Assembly (NCBI RefSeq): GCF_014841565.1
Contig: NZ_JACYUD010000002.1
Coordinates: 538,628 to 602,627, forward strand
Source: Rhizobium sp. CFBP 8762
Lineage (GTDB): Bacteria; Pseudomonadota; Alphaproteobacteria; Rhizobiales; Rhizobiaceae
Direction: 5' to 3'
DNA length: 64,000 nt
Shown: positions 1 through 8,887 of the stretch, piece by piece
How positions within the stretch are numbered: the stretch's first letter is position 1
Layout of the letters: each line of letters starts with the position of its first letter
Program-made: the position numbers and the translations under genes
Notes under the pieces: generated by a model
What the model was told of the DNA's origin: nothing
The model's database searches: none
What the model saw: the letters and a program-made list of their open reading frames with translations, nothing else

Positions 1-693
1 ATGATGCTGGCCGTTGGCGAGGTTGACGGGCTGGTGTCCGGTGCGGTTCACACGACCGCCAGCACGGTGCGCCCTGCCCTGCAGCTGATCAAGACCGAGC
101 CGGGCCAGAGTATTGTATCCTCGGTTTTCTTCATGCTGATGCCGGATCAGGTGCTGGTGTATGGCGACTGCGCCATCAATCCCAACCCGACAGCCGAGCA
201 ACTGGCTGAAATCGCCGTTCAGTCCGCCGATACGGCCAAGGCATTTGGCATAGAGCCGCGTGTCGCAATGATCTCCTACTCCACCGGCACGTCCGGCACG
301 GGTGGAGATGTGGATAAGGTGCGCGAGGCGACAGCACTGGTGCGCGCGCGCCGACCTGATATCGTCATCGACGGCCCCATGCAGTATGATGCCGCAAGCG
401 TGGAGAGCGTTGGACGCTCCAAGGCACCCGACAGTCCGGTTGCAGGCCGCGCCAGCGTGTTCGTTTTCCCGGATCTCAATACCGGCAACACAACCTACAA
501 GGCCGTGCAACGCTCCGCCGATGTGGTGAGCGTTGGCCCCATGTTGCAGGGCCTGCGCAAGCCGGTCAACGACCTGTCACGCGGCGCTCTGGTAGACGAT
601 ATTGTCTTTACCATCGCGCTCACCTCCATACAGGCGGACCGCCAGCCCGCGGGTGGGTTTGAGGGCGCAACGACGATGTCTGCGAAACGCTAG
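1..693 (+). CDS. pta: Phosphate acetyltransferase, C-terminal part (5' truncated by window edge)
   Basis: Catalyses acetyl-CoA + phosphate to acetyl phosphate + CoA in the cytoplasm. The visible 230 residues match the conserved C-terminal PTA_PTB catalytic domain: [13 protein letters not shown] near the start, [59 protein letters not shown] and [18 protein letters not shown], in the order seen in E. coli Pta. The frame is open at base 1, so the ATG there is internal and the real start lies outside. The stop TAG at 691-693 coincides with the first bases (TAGAGCAT) of a dispersed repeat. Convergent with the GMC oxidoreductase. Whether this is the long Pta with the N-terminal regulatory domain cannot be seen. 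Confidence 0.95.
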   Translation: MMLAVGEVDGLVSGAVHTTASTVRPALQLIKTEPGQSIVSSVFFMLMPDQVLVYGDCAINPNPTAEQLAEIAVQSADTAKAFGIEPRVAMISYSTGTSGTGGDVDKVREATALVRARRPDIVIDGPMQYDAASVESVGRSKAPDSPVAGRASVFVFPDLNTGNTTYKAVQRSADVVSVGPMLQGLRKPVNDLSRGALVDDIVFTIALTSIQADRQPAGGFEGATTMSAKR

Positions 694-795
694 AGCATAA
701 TCCGATCGGAGTGAAACGAGGATCGATAAGATTATGCTTACTTACCAAGGGGTTAGAGCGCCAACCTGATTGAATCAGATCGAATGGCGCTTTAA
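691..795. repeat. Dispersed intergenic repeat, family A, copy 1
   Basis: About 105 bp with two potential hairpins. The first has perfect 9-bp arms AGCATAATC and GATTATGCT; the second module has AGCGCCA/TGGCGCT outer arms around CTGATT/AATCAG. Related copies lie at 15538-15645 and 36869-36941. The left end gives the TAG stop of pta and the right end (GCGCTTTAA) gives the TAA stop of the convergent GMC gene. It may act as a bidirectional terminator. Confidence 0.8.
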
Positions 796-2492
796 ACCTT
801 CGCCTTTATCGCATCGGCGATCTTTTCCGCCATCATGATTGTCGGCACGTTCGTGTTGGCGCAGGGAATGGTGGGCATGAGTGAGGCATCGCAGACGGAC
901 AGGCCCTCCATGCCGCGCACCGCACCAGTCGCATCGGTCACCGCCATACGGTCCCCGGCAGCACCCATGCGGCATGTACCGGAAGGGTGCCAGACGCCGC
1001 CAACGGTCTGCGAAATATAGGCTTCCAGATCTGCGCGGTTGGACGCCAGGCGCTTGGGGTCGTCATAATTGGCGAGCATGAAGGGCAGAACTTTTTCCCG
1101 CAGGCTTCCGATTGCATCCAGTCCGACCGCGCCGACAGCGGTCACGATCTTCCCGAAGGTAGAAGGCTTGGAGAACCGCTTTCCAATCTCTGACATGCCG
1201 CCTGCATAAATGCCCGAGATCACCGCGCCAAGGCTCGGATCGGAGGTGAGACGCACGGCACGTTCAAACGCATCGGCCAGACGCACGAGGTCGCGGCGGT
1301 CGGACAACATGCGGAAATCGATCCGGGGCGGTCCGTCCGGTGACGCCGGGTTCAGCAGCAACTGGCCACGGGAATAGGATTTGTTGACCCAGAAAAACAC
1401 AGAGCCCAGCTGTTTGCCGACAGAATGCCATGCTGCACGGGTTACGAAGTTCATGTGCATATCACCCTCTGGACAGCCGTTGAGACCGGAGGAGAAACGG
1501 TAGCCAATGGGGATGTGGTAGTCCGGCACGCCTTTCTGGCGGGCATCCCGCTTGAGATAGGGCACGAGACCGGCCGAAGGATGCTCCATAAGGTTTTGCC
1601 CGATGCCCGGAAGGTCATTCAACACCTCCACGCCGCAATCGACCAGATGGGTGGCCGGACCAACGCCGGAGCGCATGAGGATGGCAGGCGTCGCCAGCGC
1701 GCCCAGCGACAGGATAATGCGCCCGGCACGCAACTCTTCTTTGACCCCGTCGCGCACCGCAATCACGCCCTCGGCTTTTCGCCCGTCGAAAAGGATGCGC
1801 GAGACCGTGGTTTCCGTGCGGATTTCCAGATTGGGGCGTCGGCGGACCTCCGGCGTCAGATAGGCCCAGGCGGTGCTGACCCGACGCGCCTTCTCGTCCA
1901 TGTTGACAGCCATTTCAAACAGCCCCTCCTGCCAGACGCCATTCTGGTCCGGCAAAAAGGGAATGCCCCGCTTCTCGCAAATGGCGAGCATGGCCCGGGT
2001 AAATGGCGTCCACAGCACTTCGCCACGGCGGCGAATGGGAAACGGCCCGGTCTGGCCGTGCAACTCATTGTCAAAATCGAGGTCACGCTCCAGCTTTTTG
2101 AAGTATGGCAGGCAGGCCTCCCACGACCAGCCCTCCACGCCCATCGCGCCCCACTCGTCATAGTCCTCAGGGCTGCCCCGGTTGGCACCGACGCCATTAA
2201 TGGCGGAGCCGCCGCCCAGCACCCGGGCCTGCTCATAGCGTGCGGCTTTTCCCTCCGGGCGATTGGACCCGGTAAACCCGTAGGATGCCGTCATACCCGC
2301 CCAGGTATAGCGCGGGTTGGAATAGGCAACGCCTGGATAGGGGTTGGCGAGATCGGGAAAATCCTCCGGACGCGCTGCGTCGATGCCCGCCTCCAGAAGA
2401 AGCACGCGTACGCCCGGGTTTTCCGATAGCCGGGACGCCAGAACGCAGCCTGCGGACCCACCGCCGACAATGATGTAATCCGCAACAGTCAT
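792..2492 (-). CDS. GMC family FAD-dependent oxidoreductase (choline dehydrogenase-like)
   Basis: A 566-residue flavoprotein, normal length for GMC alcohol dehydrogenases. The N-terminal FAD-binding Rossmann motif is VGGGSAGCVLASRLSE, with E34-region LLLEAG. GMC signature 1 lies around RGSPEDYDEWG. The C-terminal substrate/FAD region carries GGVWHPSGTCRMG, with the catalytic His, and the ANTNVPTIMMAEK end. It probably oxidises an alcohol group to an aldehyde. It is the last gene of the nine-gene operon that starts at 12052; the next upstream gene (RidA) stops 9 nt before the ATG, and AAGGACGG is a good ribosome site. An aldehyde dehydrogenase in the same operon could take the product. The substrate is unknown. 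The stop codon lies inside repeat A copy 1. Confidence 0.9.
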   Translation of the reverse strand: MTVADYIIVGGGSAGCVLASRLSENPGVRVLLLEAGIDAARPEDFPDLANPYPGVAYSNPRYTWAGMTASYGFTGSNRPEGKAARYEQARVLGGGSAINGVGANRGSPEDYDEWGAMGVEGWSWEACLPYFKKLERDLDFDNELHGQTGPFPIRRRGEVLWTPFTRAMLAICEKRGIPFLPDQNGVWQEGLFEMAVNMDEKARRVSTAWAYLTPEVRRRPNLEIRTETTVSRILFDGRKAEGVIAVRDGVKEELRAGRIILSLGALATPAILMRSGVGPATHLVDCGVEVLNDLPGIGQNLMEHPSAGLVPYLKRDARQKGVPDYHIPIGYRFSSGLNGCPEGDMHMNFVTRAAWHSVGKQLGSVFFWVNKSYSRGQLLLNPASPDGPPRIDFRMLSDRRDLVRLADAFERAVRLTSDPSLGAVISGIYAGGMSEIGKRFSKPSTFGKIVTAVGAVGLDAIGSLREKVLPFMLANYDDPKRLASNRADLEAYISQTVGGVWHPSGTCRMGAAGDRMAVTDATGAVRGMEGLSVCDASLMPTIPCANTNVPTIMMAEKIADAIKAKV

Positions 2493-2501
2493 GGTCCGTC
2501 C

Positions 2502-2891
2502 TTAATTGGCTTTGAAGGCGATACAATCGACTTCGACCTTGCAGTCGACGACCATGCGGGATTCGACGCAGCACCGTGCCGGTGGATGGTCCCCGAAATA
2601 GCCTTCGAACACGGCGTTGAAGCTCCAGAAGTCGCGGGCATCGTCCAGCCACACACCAACCCGCACGATATCGGACGGCTGATAGCCTGCGTCGCGCACG
2701 ATGGTCAGCATGTTTTCAATGGCTACCTTGGCCTGCTCGGCAATGGCAGTGCCGATGATTTCGCCGTCACGCATCGGTGTCTGGCCGGAGACATACAGCC
2801 AGCCATTCGCCTCTACCGCCTTCGCAAACGGCAAAGTCTTGCCGCCTGAACCACGCCCTTCGCCCACGCCGTGCCGTGTAATTGTCGTCAT
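2502..2891 (-). CDS. RidA family enamine/imine deaminase-like protein
   Basis: A 129-residue RidA/YjgF/UK114 protein. It shows SGQTPMRDGEIIG in the position of the family's SGQ.p.dp.G motif, KVAIENMLTIVRDAG, DIVRVGVWL, and CVESRMVVDCKVEVDCIAF, which contains the conserved active-site Arg. Canonical RidA proteins hydrolyse reactive enamines/imines released by PLP dehydratases, which fits the EutB-like dehydratase (10033-10971) in the same operon. The start at 2891 is preferred over an upstream in-frame codon because it gives the family-typical length and is preceded by GGGAGAGAG. The sequence departs from the housekeeping RidA type, so it may be a subfamily dedicated to this pathway or may have lost deaminase activity. 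Confidence 0.85.
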   Translation of the reverse strand: MTTITRHGVGEGRGSGGKTLPFAKAVEANGWLYVSGQTPMRDGEIIGTAIAEQAKVAIENMLTIVRDAGYQPSDIVRVGVWLDDARDFWSFNAVFEGYFGDHPPARCCVESRMVVDCKVEVDCIAFKAN

Positions 2892-2911
2892 AGGTTCTCT
2901 CTCTCCCAATG

Positions 2912-4438
2912 TTAACGTGTCACGTCGATTGTCATGGTTTTGAGATCGCACATCTCCACCAGCGTATGCCGCCCGCCAGTACGCCCGAGCCCGCTATTGG
3001 TGCCGGACGCGCCGCCCGCCGGAATATGCGGCTCCCAGTAGCAGCTCTTCTCGTTGACGTTGACGATACCGACCCGCAGATTTTCGGTGTAGAAAAACGC
3101 CCGCTTGATGGAGCTGGTAAACACTGCCGCACTCAGGCCGTAGGGGCTGGATGCCGCCAGTTGCAGCGCCTCTTCATCGCTGTCGAAGGTCAGGACCGGC
3201 GCGACCGGGCCAAAGGATTCCTCCTTGTTCAACAGGCTGTCTGAGGTCAGGCCCGTGACGATGGTCGGCTGGAAGTAGAGGTTGGTGGGCATGTCTGCGG
3301 CGACCTTGCCACCGCGCACCACATCGGCCTTTCGTTCGTGGGCATCCTCCATGTGGCTCAACATCTTGTCGAGTGCGGTGGCATTGTTGATCGGGCCCAT
3401 CGTGGTTGCGGGATCAAAGGGGTCGCCCATGCGAACCTTTTCAGCGGCCTTGATCAGACCGTCGATGAAGCGGTTCTCAATGGACTTGTGCACCAGCACA
3501 CGCTCGGTTGCCGTGCAGATCTGCCCTGCATTGGCAAAGCAACCTGCACCCACCAGTTCAGCTGCCATATCGACATCGGCATCCGAGAGCACGATTGTCG
3601 GGCCATTGCCGCCCATTTCCAGAAGCAGGGGCTTGCCCGCACCGCGCCGCGCAATGGTTGCACCGGTGGCAGAGCTGCCGGTAAAGCCAACGGCATGGGT
3701 GCCCGGATGAACGACAGCCTCGTCCCCTACTTCCGCGCCATCGCCCAGCACGAGGTTGATGACGCCATCAGGCAGACCGGCATCGATCATGCACTCCATC
3801 AGCGCAACGGCAATCAGCGATGTGGTGGGTGCCGGAACCCAAACGACCGTGTTGCCGGTCGCAACGGCGGGACCGAGATAATAGAGGCAAGGCAAGCCCA
3901 GCGGGAAATTCCACGGGGTGATAATGGCCAGCACGCCCTTCGGCTGCAAAAAGCTGAAGGCGCGCTTGTTGGCATCGGCCACCGGAAAGGCTGCGGTCTC
4001 CAGCCATTTCATCTGCTCGCCCGCATTGCGAAACCCGAGCGAGGCACTGCCGACTTCGCCCTTGGCCTCGGTGTGGAACGGCTTTCCCTGCTCCAGGCAC
4101 AACAGGCGCGCCAGTTCATCGGTGCGGCGGTCGATCTCGTCGGCAATTTTGAAGCACAGGGCAGCGCGCTGAAACACACCCATCTTGCCGATCAACGGGC
4201 GGGCAGCCTCCGCCGCAGCAACGGCCTTACCAACATCGGCGCGGGTGGAGAGAGCGAGATAGCCCAGTTCCTCCCCGGTGGAGGGGCTATCCACCCGCAG
4301 GAACTTGCCGGAACTGCCGGGTATCCATTGGGAACCAATGCGGTTGGTTCCGACACGCAAGCCGCTTGCGGGTTCCAGTACGATAGGCATGCCCCGCAAA
4401 TGGGGGACGTCCAGCGAGGACTTGAATTGAACCGTCAT
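2912..4438 (-). CDS. Aldehyde dehydrogenase, NAD(P)-dependent
   Basis: A 508-residue ALDH-superfamily protein. Key elements in order: TPWNFPLGLP (oxyanion Asn), cofactor-binding GFTGSSATGATIA, catalytic Glu in LEMGGNGPTIVL, nucleophilic Cys in NAGQICTATERV, and KEESFGPVAPVL. It is closest in look to the succinate-semialdehyde/benzaldehyde dehydrogenase branch. It probably oxidises a semialdehyde made by the operon's other enzymes, such as the GMC oxidoreductase. The ATG at 4438 overlaps the creatininase stop by 4 nt (ATGA) and is preceded by GGAGTATCCC. The frame continues open upstream but there only shadows the creatininase gene. It is not a methylmalonate-semialdehyde dehydrogenase (IolA) candidate. 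Exact substrate unknown. Confidence 0.9.
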   Translation of the reverse strand: MTVQFKSSLDVPHLRGMPIVLEPASGLRVGTNRIGSQWIPGSSGKFLRVDSPSTGEELGYLALSTRADVGKAVAAAEAARPLIGKMGVFQRAALCFKIADEIDRRTDELARLLCLEQGKPFHTEAKGEVGSASLGFRNAGEQMKWLETAAFPVADANKRAFSFLQPKGVLAIITPWNFPLGLPCLYYLGPAVATGNTVVWVPAPTTSLIAVALMECMIDAGLPDGVINLVLGDGAEVGDEAVVHPGTHAVGFTGSSATGATIARRGAGKPLLLEMGGNGPTIVLSDADVDMAAELVGAGCFANAGQICTATERVLVHKSIENRFIDGLIKAAEKVRMGDPFDPATTMGPINNATALDKMLSHMEDAHERKADVVRGGKVAADMPTNLYFQPTIVTGLTSDSLLNKEESFGPVAPVLTFDSDEEALQLAASSPYGLSAAVFTSSIKRAFFYTENLRVGIVNVNEKSCYWEPHIPAGGASGTNSGLGRTGGRHTLVEMCDLKTMTIDVTR

Positions 4439-5232
4439 GGGATACTCCTTTGACCGAATTCCGATTGAATTTTGAGAATGGTTTGACGACTGCGCGTGAC
4501 GGCCTCGGCAAAAAGACGGGCACCGGCTTGCGGTGTTGCCTGCGACGGCGTGCCGATCACGCCGTTGTCGCGGATCGCCTCGAACGGACGCCACACGCTG
4601 ACAGCAGGCCCGGCATAAAGATGCGGGTCCGGCCAGCACGGCGGGGTCGTGCCTTGCGGGATCAGGTCCGTGCGCACACTTTGCGCCAGCACGCGCATCA
4701 TCAGCGAGGTTTCCAGCGCGCAGGCATGGCCGGTGCCACCAGCGGCATCCGGCAAGACCTCCGCTGCGACATCGGCCAAAAGATCGAAATAGGAAAACCC
4801 TGCGGATACGATGCCCTGCCCGCCCAGCGTGGTAATCGCCACCTGAATGGCCGCACGGTTGCCACCATGGCCGTTGAGGATGACGGGCAGAAACCCGTCT
4901 TCCCACAGGCAGGCGCAGAGATCGACCAGCACTGCGATGAAGGTTTGCGGCTTGAGGCTCATCGTTCCCGCAAATGCCCGGTGGTGCTGTGAGGAGCCGT
5001 AGGGCAACGGCTCGCATACGCGGATACCGGGTTGCGTTTCCGCTGCCGCGAAGGCAACGGCGGTTGCCAGCCAGATATCTAGACCGAGCGGCAAATGCGG
5101 CCCGTGCTGCTCGACCGCACCGGTCGGCAGAAGGGCTACCGGACGCAAGGCAGCTTGCCCGGCCATTGCAGCAGCCTCCCGCGACGTCATGAAGGCGAAT
5201 GCGTCGGGCCCGCGCTCCCACAGGCCGCTCAT
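4435..5232 (-). CDS. Creatininase family amidohydrolase
   Basis: A 265-residue member of the creatininase/MftE/ArfB family of metal-dependent amidohydrolases. Metal-ligand motifs are visible: TGAVEQHGPHLPLGLD (Glu, His, Asp), GSSQHHRAFAGT, NGHGGNRAAI (His) and an acidic patch near ALETS. Members open cyclic or linear amides (creatinine, FAPy nucleotides) or cleave peptides. In this operon it suggests that the substrate or an intermediate carries an amide or lactam. It overlaps the next gene by 4 nt (ATGA) and its own start overlaps the upstream permease stop by 4 nt, so translation is probably coupled. The specific substrate cannot be told. Confidence 0.88.
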   Translation of the reverse strand: MSGLWERGPDAFAFMTSREAAAMAGQAALRPVALLPTGAVEQHGPHLPLGLDIWLATAVAFAAAETQPGIRVCEPLPYGSSQHHRAFAGTMSLKPQTFIAVLVDLCACLWEDGFLPVILNGHGGNRAAIQVAITTLGGQGIVSAGFSYFDLLADVAAEVLPDAAGGTGHACALETSLMMRVLAQSVRTDLIPQGTTPPCWPDPHLYAGPAVSVWRPFEAIRDNGVIGTPSQATPQAGARLFAEAVTRSRQTILKIQSEFGQRSIP

Positions 5233-6203
5233 CGGGCTGGCTCCATCAATCGCGCCTTGGCAAGGGTCATGCCGGTATCTGCCAACAGCGCGGCCATGAT
5301 GATCGCACCCTTGTAAAGCTCAAGGCTGGAGGGATCGGTGCCAAAGATTCGGAGCGCGGTCGTCAACAGGCTGACAATCAACGCGCCCGTCACCGTGCCC
5401 CAGACCGTGCCGCGCCCCCCGAAAATGCTGGTGCCGCCAAGCACCGTTGCCGCGATGGCATCCAGCAGAAGCGTGGTGCCGCCGATATTGGGCGTGACGA
5501 CCGGCACACGGCTGATCATGACGACTGCTGTCAGAAACACAAACAGCCCGGAGACCGCGTAGATCATGATGGTGTGCCGGGTCACAGGAATACCTGCCAG
5601 TTCCGCAGCACTCGCATCCGAGCCGAGCGCGTAGGTGCGCAGGCCAAACCGCGTCATCCGCATCAGCACCCCGGCGCCCAGAATGATCATCAGGGTCGCA
5701 AACACGACATGCGGCATACCGAATGTCCGCTCAATGCCGACAAAGCGCAGCACCGGATCCTTTAGCATCAACACGCCTTTTGAGGCGACGGCCAGCGTTG
5801 TTCCCTGCAGCACCACCATGGCGGCAAGCGTGGTGACGAAAGGCGGTATTTTCAGGAGTGCAATGACCACACCGTTGATAAAGCCAACGAACACCATGAC
5901 CGCCAGCCCGATGGCGAGCGACGCCGGCAACCCGAACCCCGCATCCACGAGACTGGCAATCAGCACAGCGCAAAAGGCAACGCCGACGCCTGCCGCAAGA
6001 TCAATGCCGCCGGTCAGAAGCACGATCAATGCGCCGAGCGCCAGCACGGCAATCGGCGTTGCCTGTGCCACGATGTTGATCAGGCTCTGGCTGGAAACGA
6101 CGCGCGGATCGACTACGGCAAAGACGATCATCAACGCAATGAGTAAAAGAAGCGGAGAGAGATCGAGAACACGTTTCGTCATAAGGTTGTGTGAGGACAT
6201 CAT
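5229..6203 (-). CDS. CUT2-type ABC transporter permease (RbsC-like)
   Basis: A 324-residue multi-pass inner membrane protein of the BPD_transp_2 family used by ribose/xylose-type importers. Hydrophobic segments are spread along the length, with the family landmarks LTGGIDLAAG (QTAGIDLS-like motif after TM3), GFINGVVIALLKIPPFVTTLA and TVLGGTSIFGGRG. The start is the first of two adjacent ATGs (6203), which overlaps the TGA of the permease-ATPase gene. It probably forms a heteromeric pore with the permease half of that fused protein. The substrate is unknown; CUT2 systems usually carry sugars but also take up autoinducer-2, polyols and purine nucleosides. Confidence 0.9.
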   Translation of the reverse strand: MMSSHNLMTKRVLDLSPLLLLIALMIVFAVVDPRVVSSQSLINIVAQATPIAVLALGALIVLLTGGIDLAAGVGVAFCAVLIASLVDAGFGLPASLAIGLAVMVFVGFINGVVIALLKIPPFVTTLAAMVVLQGTTLAVASKGVLMLKDPVLRFVGIERTFGMPHVVFATLMIILGAGVLMRMTRFGLRTYALGSDASAAELAGIPVTRHTIMIYAVSGLFVFLTAVVMISRVPVVTPNIGGTTLLLDAIAATVLGGTSIFGGRGTVWGTVTGALIVSLLTTALRIFGTDPSSLELYKGAIIMAALLADTGMTLAKARLMEPAR

Positions 6204-8761
6204 ACCGCGCTTGCTCCCAGAACGAATGGATGGGCAGGGACTGTTGCTGGCGGCACCTTTGTCCGCCGGACACGCGTGGTCTCGCCAAAGGCCAGCGCCA
6301 TCACCTCTTCTTCCGTCGCGCCGCGCTTGAGCTCGCCGACAGAGCGGCCCTCGCACATGACGATGATGCGGTCCGCGACACCCAGCACCTCCGGCAGTTC
6401 ACTGGACACCATGAGAATGGCCGCCCCCTGCTGCTTGAGCTTGGCGATGAGGTGGTGCAGATCGGATTTTGCGCCGACATCCACGCCTCGGGTCGGCTCG
6501 TCCAGCAGGATGATACGCGGCTTGGTTGCCAGCCATTTGCCGATGACAACCTTCTGCTGATTGCCGCCGGATAGCTCTATGGTCATCTTTTCCGGTTGTG
6601 CCGGACGCACGCCGAGCGAGCCGATTAACTCACGCGCCATCTCGCCGATTTTGCGCATGGGCAGAAGGCCAAAGCGGCTGTGCTCGCGTATCCATGCCAG
6701 CGACAGGTTCTCCCGGATGGACAGCGTGCCGACAAAGCCTTCCAGATGACGGTCTTCGGGAATGTAGACGATTCCCGCGCGGTTGGCCGCTTTGATATCT
6801 CCGCCGCTTTCGCGTTTGCCGAAAACATCGATGGTTCCGTTTTGCGGGGTTTCCAACCCGGCAATCAGGCGCAGCACTTCAGAGCGTCCGCTGCCCATCA
6901 GTCCCGCCAGCGCAACAATCTCACCGCACCGCACCGAGAGTGATGCCGATGTCAGCAGCTTGCCGTTGGAAATGTCCTTCACCTCAATAGCGGTTTCGCC
7001 AAGTTCGGCAGGCAGATGCGGGAAGATGTCACCGACATCGCGACCCACCATCATGGACACGATTTCCGCCTCGGTGGTTTCATCCGTGGCACGCTCGCCG
7101 ATGAATTTGCCATCGCGCAAAACCACCACGCGGTCACACTGGTTGAAGATCTCTTCCATCTTGTGGGAGATATACAGAATGCCCGCACCGCGCGCTCTGA
7201 GCTTGGCAATGAGCACATACAACTGGTCGCGCTCACGGTTCGACAAGGCGCTGGTGGGTTCATCCATCACCATGAACCAGGCATCGGCCAGCACGGCGCG
7301 CGCAATTTCCACCATTTGCTGACGCCCGACCGAGAGAGTGCGCAACTGCGCATCGACATCAATATCCAGCGACAGTTCCTGTAAAATGGCCTGCGCTTCG
7401 ATGCGCATCTTGCGACGGTCGAGCAGCCCTAGAACGGTGCGCGGCTCGCGCCCAACGAACATGTTCTCTGCCACTGTCAGGTCGGGTGACAGACTGAAAT
7501 GCTGGTGAATGACACTGATGCCCTTGGCATCGTTGGGCGAGGCGAATGTGACCGGCGCTCCGTCGATCACGAGTTGCCCCTCATCAGGCCGGTAAACACC
7601 GGAGATACACTTGACCAGCGTGGATTTACCAGCACCATTCTCGCCGGCAAGCGCGACAACTTCACCCGCCGAAACGGTAAAAGACACGCCATCCAGTGCT
7701 TTTACGCCGGGGAATATCTTGCCGATACCCTGTAGGGATATCGAATGTGCGCCGGTCGTCTGCGGAACGGTGGGGGATGTGGCGGAAGCGGTGCGGCGAC
7801 GGATGGAACGCAGGAGCTGCGCCACACTTTCCGGCTGGCTGGACAGCACGGCAATCACAATCAGCGCGCCGGTGATGTAATAAATGATGATCTGCGGAAC
7901 CTGCAAAAAAGACAGGCCGGTATTGATGACGCCCAGCAGCAACGCCCCAATGGCCGTACCCCAGATGGAGCCCTGCCCGCCCGACAGCTTTGTGCCGCCG
8001 ATGATCGCCGCCGTGATGGCGGTGAATTCCAGCCCGGCGCCCGCAAGAGGCTGCGCCGAGCCGAGGCGACCGATGGTCAGGATAGCACCAAGCCCTGCTG
8101 TTGCACCGGCAATGAGATACACGGAGATGCGCACGAGGTTGACCGGAACCATGGAAACACGGGCGGCTTCTGCATTGCCGCCGATGGCATAGATCCAGCG
8201 CCCGTAAACAGTGCGGCGCAGCACGAACCACCAGATGCACAACAACAGCGCGGCAATGATCACCGACACCGGCAGCAGACCCACGCTCGCACGTCCCGCG
8301 TACAGAACGGCGGGATCGGGAATGGACAAACTGGATGCGCCCGATAGAGACAGCGACAGGCCGCGCGCAAAAGCCATCGTGGCCAGCGTGGCGATGAAGG
8401 GTGAAATACCGGCAAAGCCGATCAACAACCCGTTGAGAAGGCCGATGCTGGCACCGCTGACAATGGCGGCCAGCAGCGTAAGCGTTGCCGAGCCTGTGGA
8501 AGTGAATACGATGCCTGCGGCCACACCGGCAAAAGCCAAGGTGCTGCCAACGGAAATGTCGATACCACGGGCGATGATCACCGCCGTCATGGCGAACGCC
8601 ACCAGCGCGATCACCGCGCTTTGCTGGGCAATGCTGACGAAATTACCGGCTGACCAGAACCGGGGATCGAGCCAACCGAAGACGAGGACGGCGAGCGCCA
8701 GCACGACAACCAGAACCGGTTCGTTGCGGCGCAAGAGTGATGTGATCCGGGAATGGGACAT
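6200..8761 (-). CDS. Fused CUT2 ABC transporter permease and tandem ATPase
   Basis: An 853-residue fusion. Residues 1 to about 325 form an RbsC-like permease (RGIDISVGSTLAF, GLLNGLLIGFAGISPFIATL, GGTKLSGGQGS). A Pro/Thr/Ser linker (TSPTVPQTTGA) follows, then an RbsA-like ATPase of about 505 residues. NBD1 has Walker A GENGAGKST, signature LSVGRQQ and Walker B MDEPTSALS. NBD2 has a degenerate Walker A (GLMGSGRSE), signature LSGGNQQK and Walker B LLDEPTRGVDVGAK, as is normal for RbsA/MglA. These parts are usually separate genes. No stop or frameshift interrupts the join. The start at 8761 has AAGGG upstream and begins right before the first membrane segment. The second, unfused permease follows with an ATGA overlap. 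Confidence 0.92.
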   Translation of the reverse strand: MSHSRITSLLRRNEPVLVVVLALAVLVFGWLDPRFWSAGNFVSIAQQSAVIALVAFAMTAVIIARGIDISVGSTLAFAGVAAGIVFTSTGSATLTLLAAIVSGASIGLLNGLLIGFAGISPFIATLATMAFARGLSLSLSGASSLSIPDPAVLYAGRASVGLLPVSVIIAALLLCIWWFVLRRTVYGRWIYAIGGNAEAARVSMVPVNLVRISVYLIAGATAGLGAILTIGRLGSAQPLAGAGLEFTAITAAIIGGTKLSGGQGSIWGTAIGALLLGVINTGLSFLQVPQIIIYYITGALIVIAVLSSQPESVAQLLRSIRRRTASATSPTVPQTTGAHSISLQGIGKIFPGVKALDGVSFTVSAGEVVALAGENGAGKSTLVKCISGVYRPDEGQLVIDGAPVTFASPNDAKGISVIHQHFSLSPDLTVAENMFVGREPRTVLGLLDRRKMRIEAQAILQELSLDIDVDAQLRTLSVGRQQMVEIARAVLADAWFMVMDEPTSALSNRERDQLYVLIAKLRARGAGILYISHKMEEIFNQCDRVVVLRDGKFIGERATDETTEAEIVSMMVGRDVGDIFPHLPAELGETAIEVKDISNGKLLTSASLSVRCGEIVALAGLMGSGRSEVLRLIAGLETPQNGTIDVFGKRESGGDIKAANRAGIVYIPEDRHLEGFVGTLSIRENLSLAWIREHSRFGLLPMRKIGEMARELIGSLGVRPAQPEKMTIELSGGNQQKVVIGKWLATKPRIILLDEPTRGVDVGAKSDLHHLIAKLKQQGAAILMVSSELPEVLGVADRIIVMCEGRSVGELKRGATEEEVMALAFGETTRVRRTKVPPATVPAHPFVLGASAV

Positions 8762-8840
8762 GGGCACCCTTCTTCGAGTTGGGTGGCACGCCTCGCCGTC
8801 GGCAAGGCGATGCGGCAAGGCAATGCGGATGTGAAACCAT

Positions 8841-8874
8841 GGGCGACCGGCGTGGGAGTGCGCGCCGGTCGCCC
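8841..8874. other. Intercistronic stem-loop between binding protein and permease-ATPase genes
   Basis: A perfect 12-bp inverted repeat (GGGCGACCGGCG at 8841-8852, CGCCGGTCGCCC at 8863-8874) with a 10-nt loop. It lies 13 nt downstream of the binding-protein stop and about 80 nt before the next start, with no U-tract. It probably protects the binding-protein mRNA from 3' decay or attenuates, giving more binding protein than membrane subunits. Confidence 0.7.
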
Positions 8875-8887
8875 GGGATGACGTCGC

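Noticed and set aside
1425-2429. A 334-codon plus-strand open frame opposite the GMC gene
   Set aside because: It mirrors the GC-rich codons of a clear GMC oxidoreductase, has no family motif or ribosome site, and is a shadow.
2912-4438. The aldehyde dehydrogenase as IolA (methylmalonate-semialdehyde dehydrogenase)
   Set aside because: The catalytic Glu motif (LEMGGNGP) belongs to ordinary ALDHs, and the gene is in the IclR operon, not with the iol genes.
4439-5221. Open upstream extension of the aldehyde dehydrogenase frame
   Set aside because: The extension overlaps the creatininase gene in another frame and has no ALDH similarity; the ATG at 4438 with ATGA overlap is the natural start.
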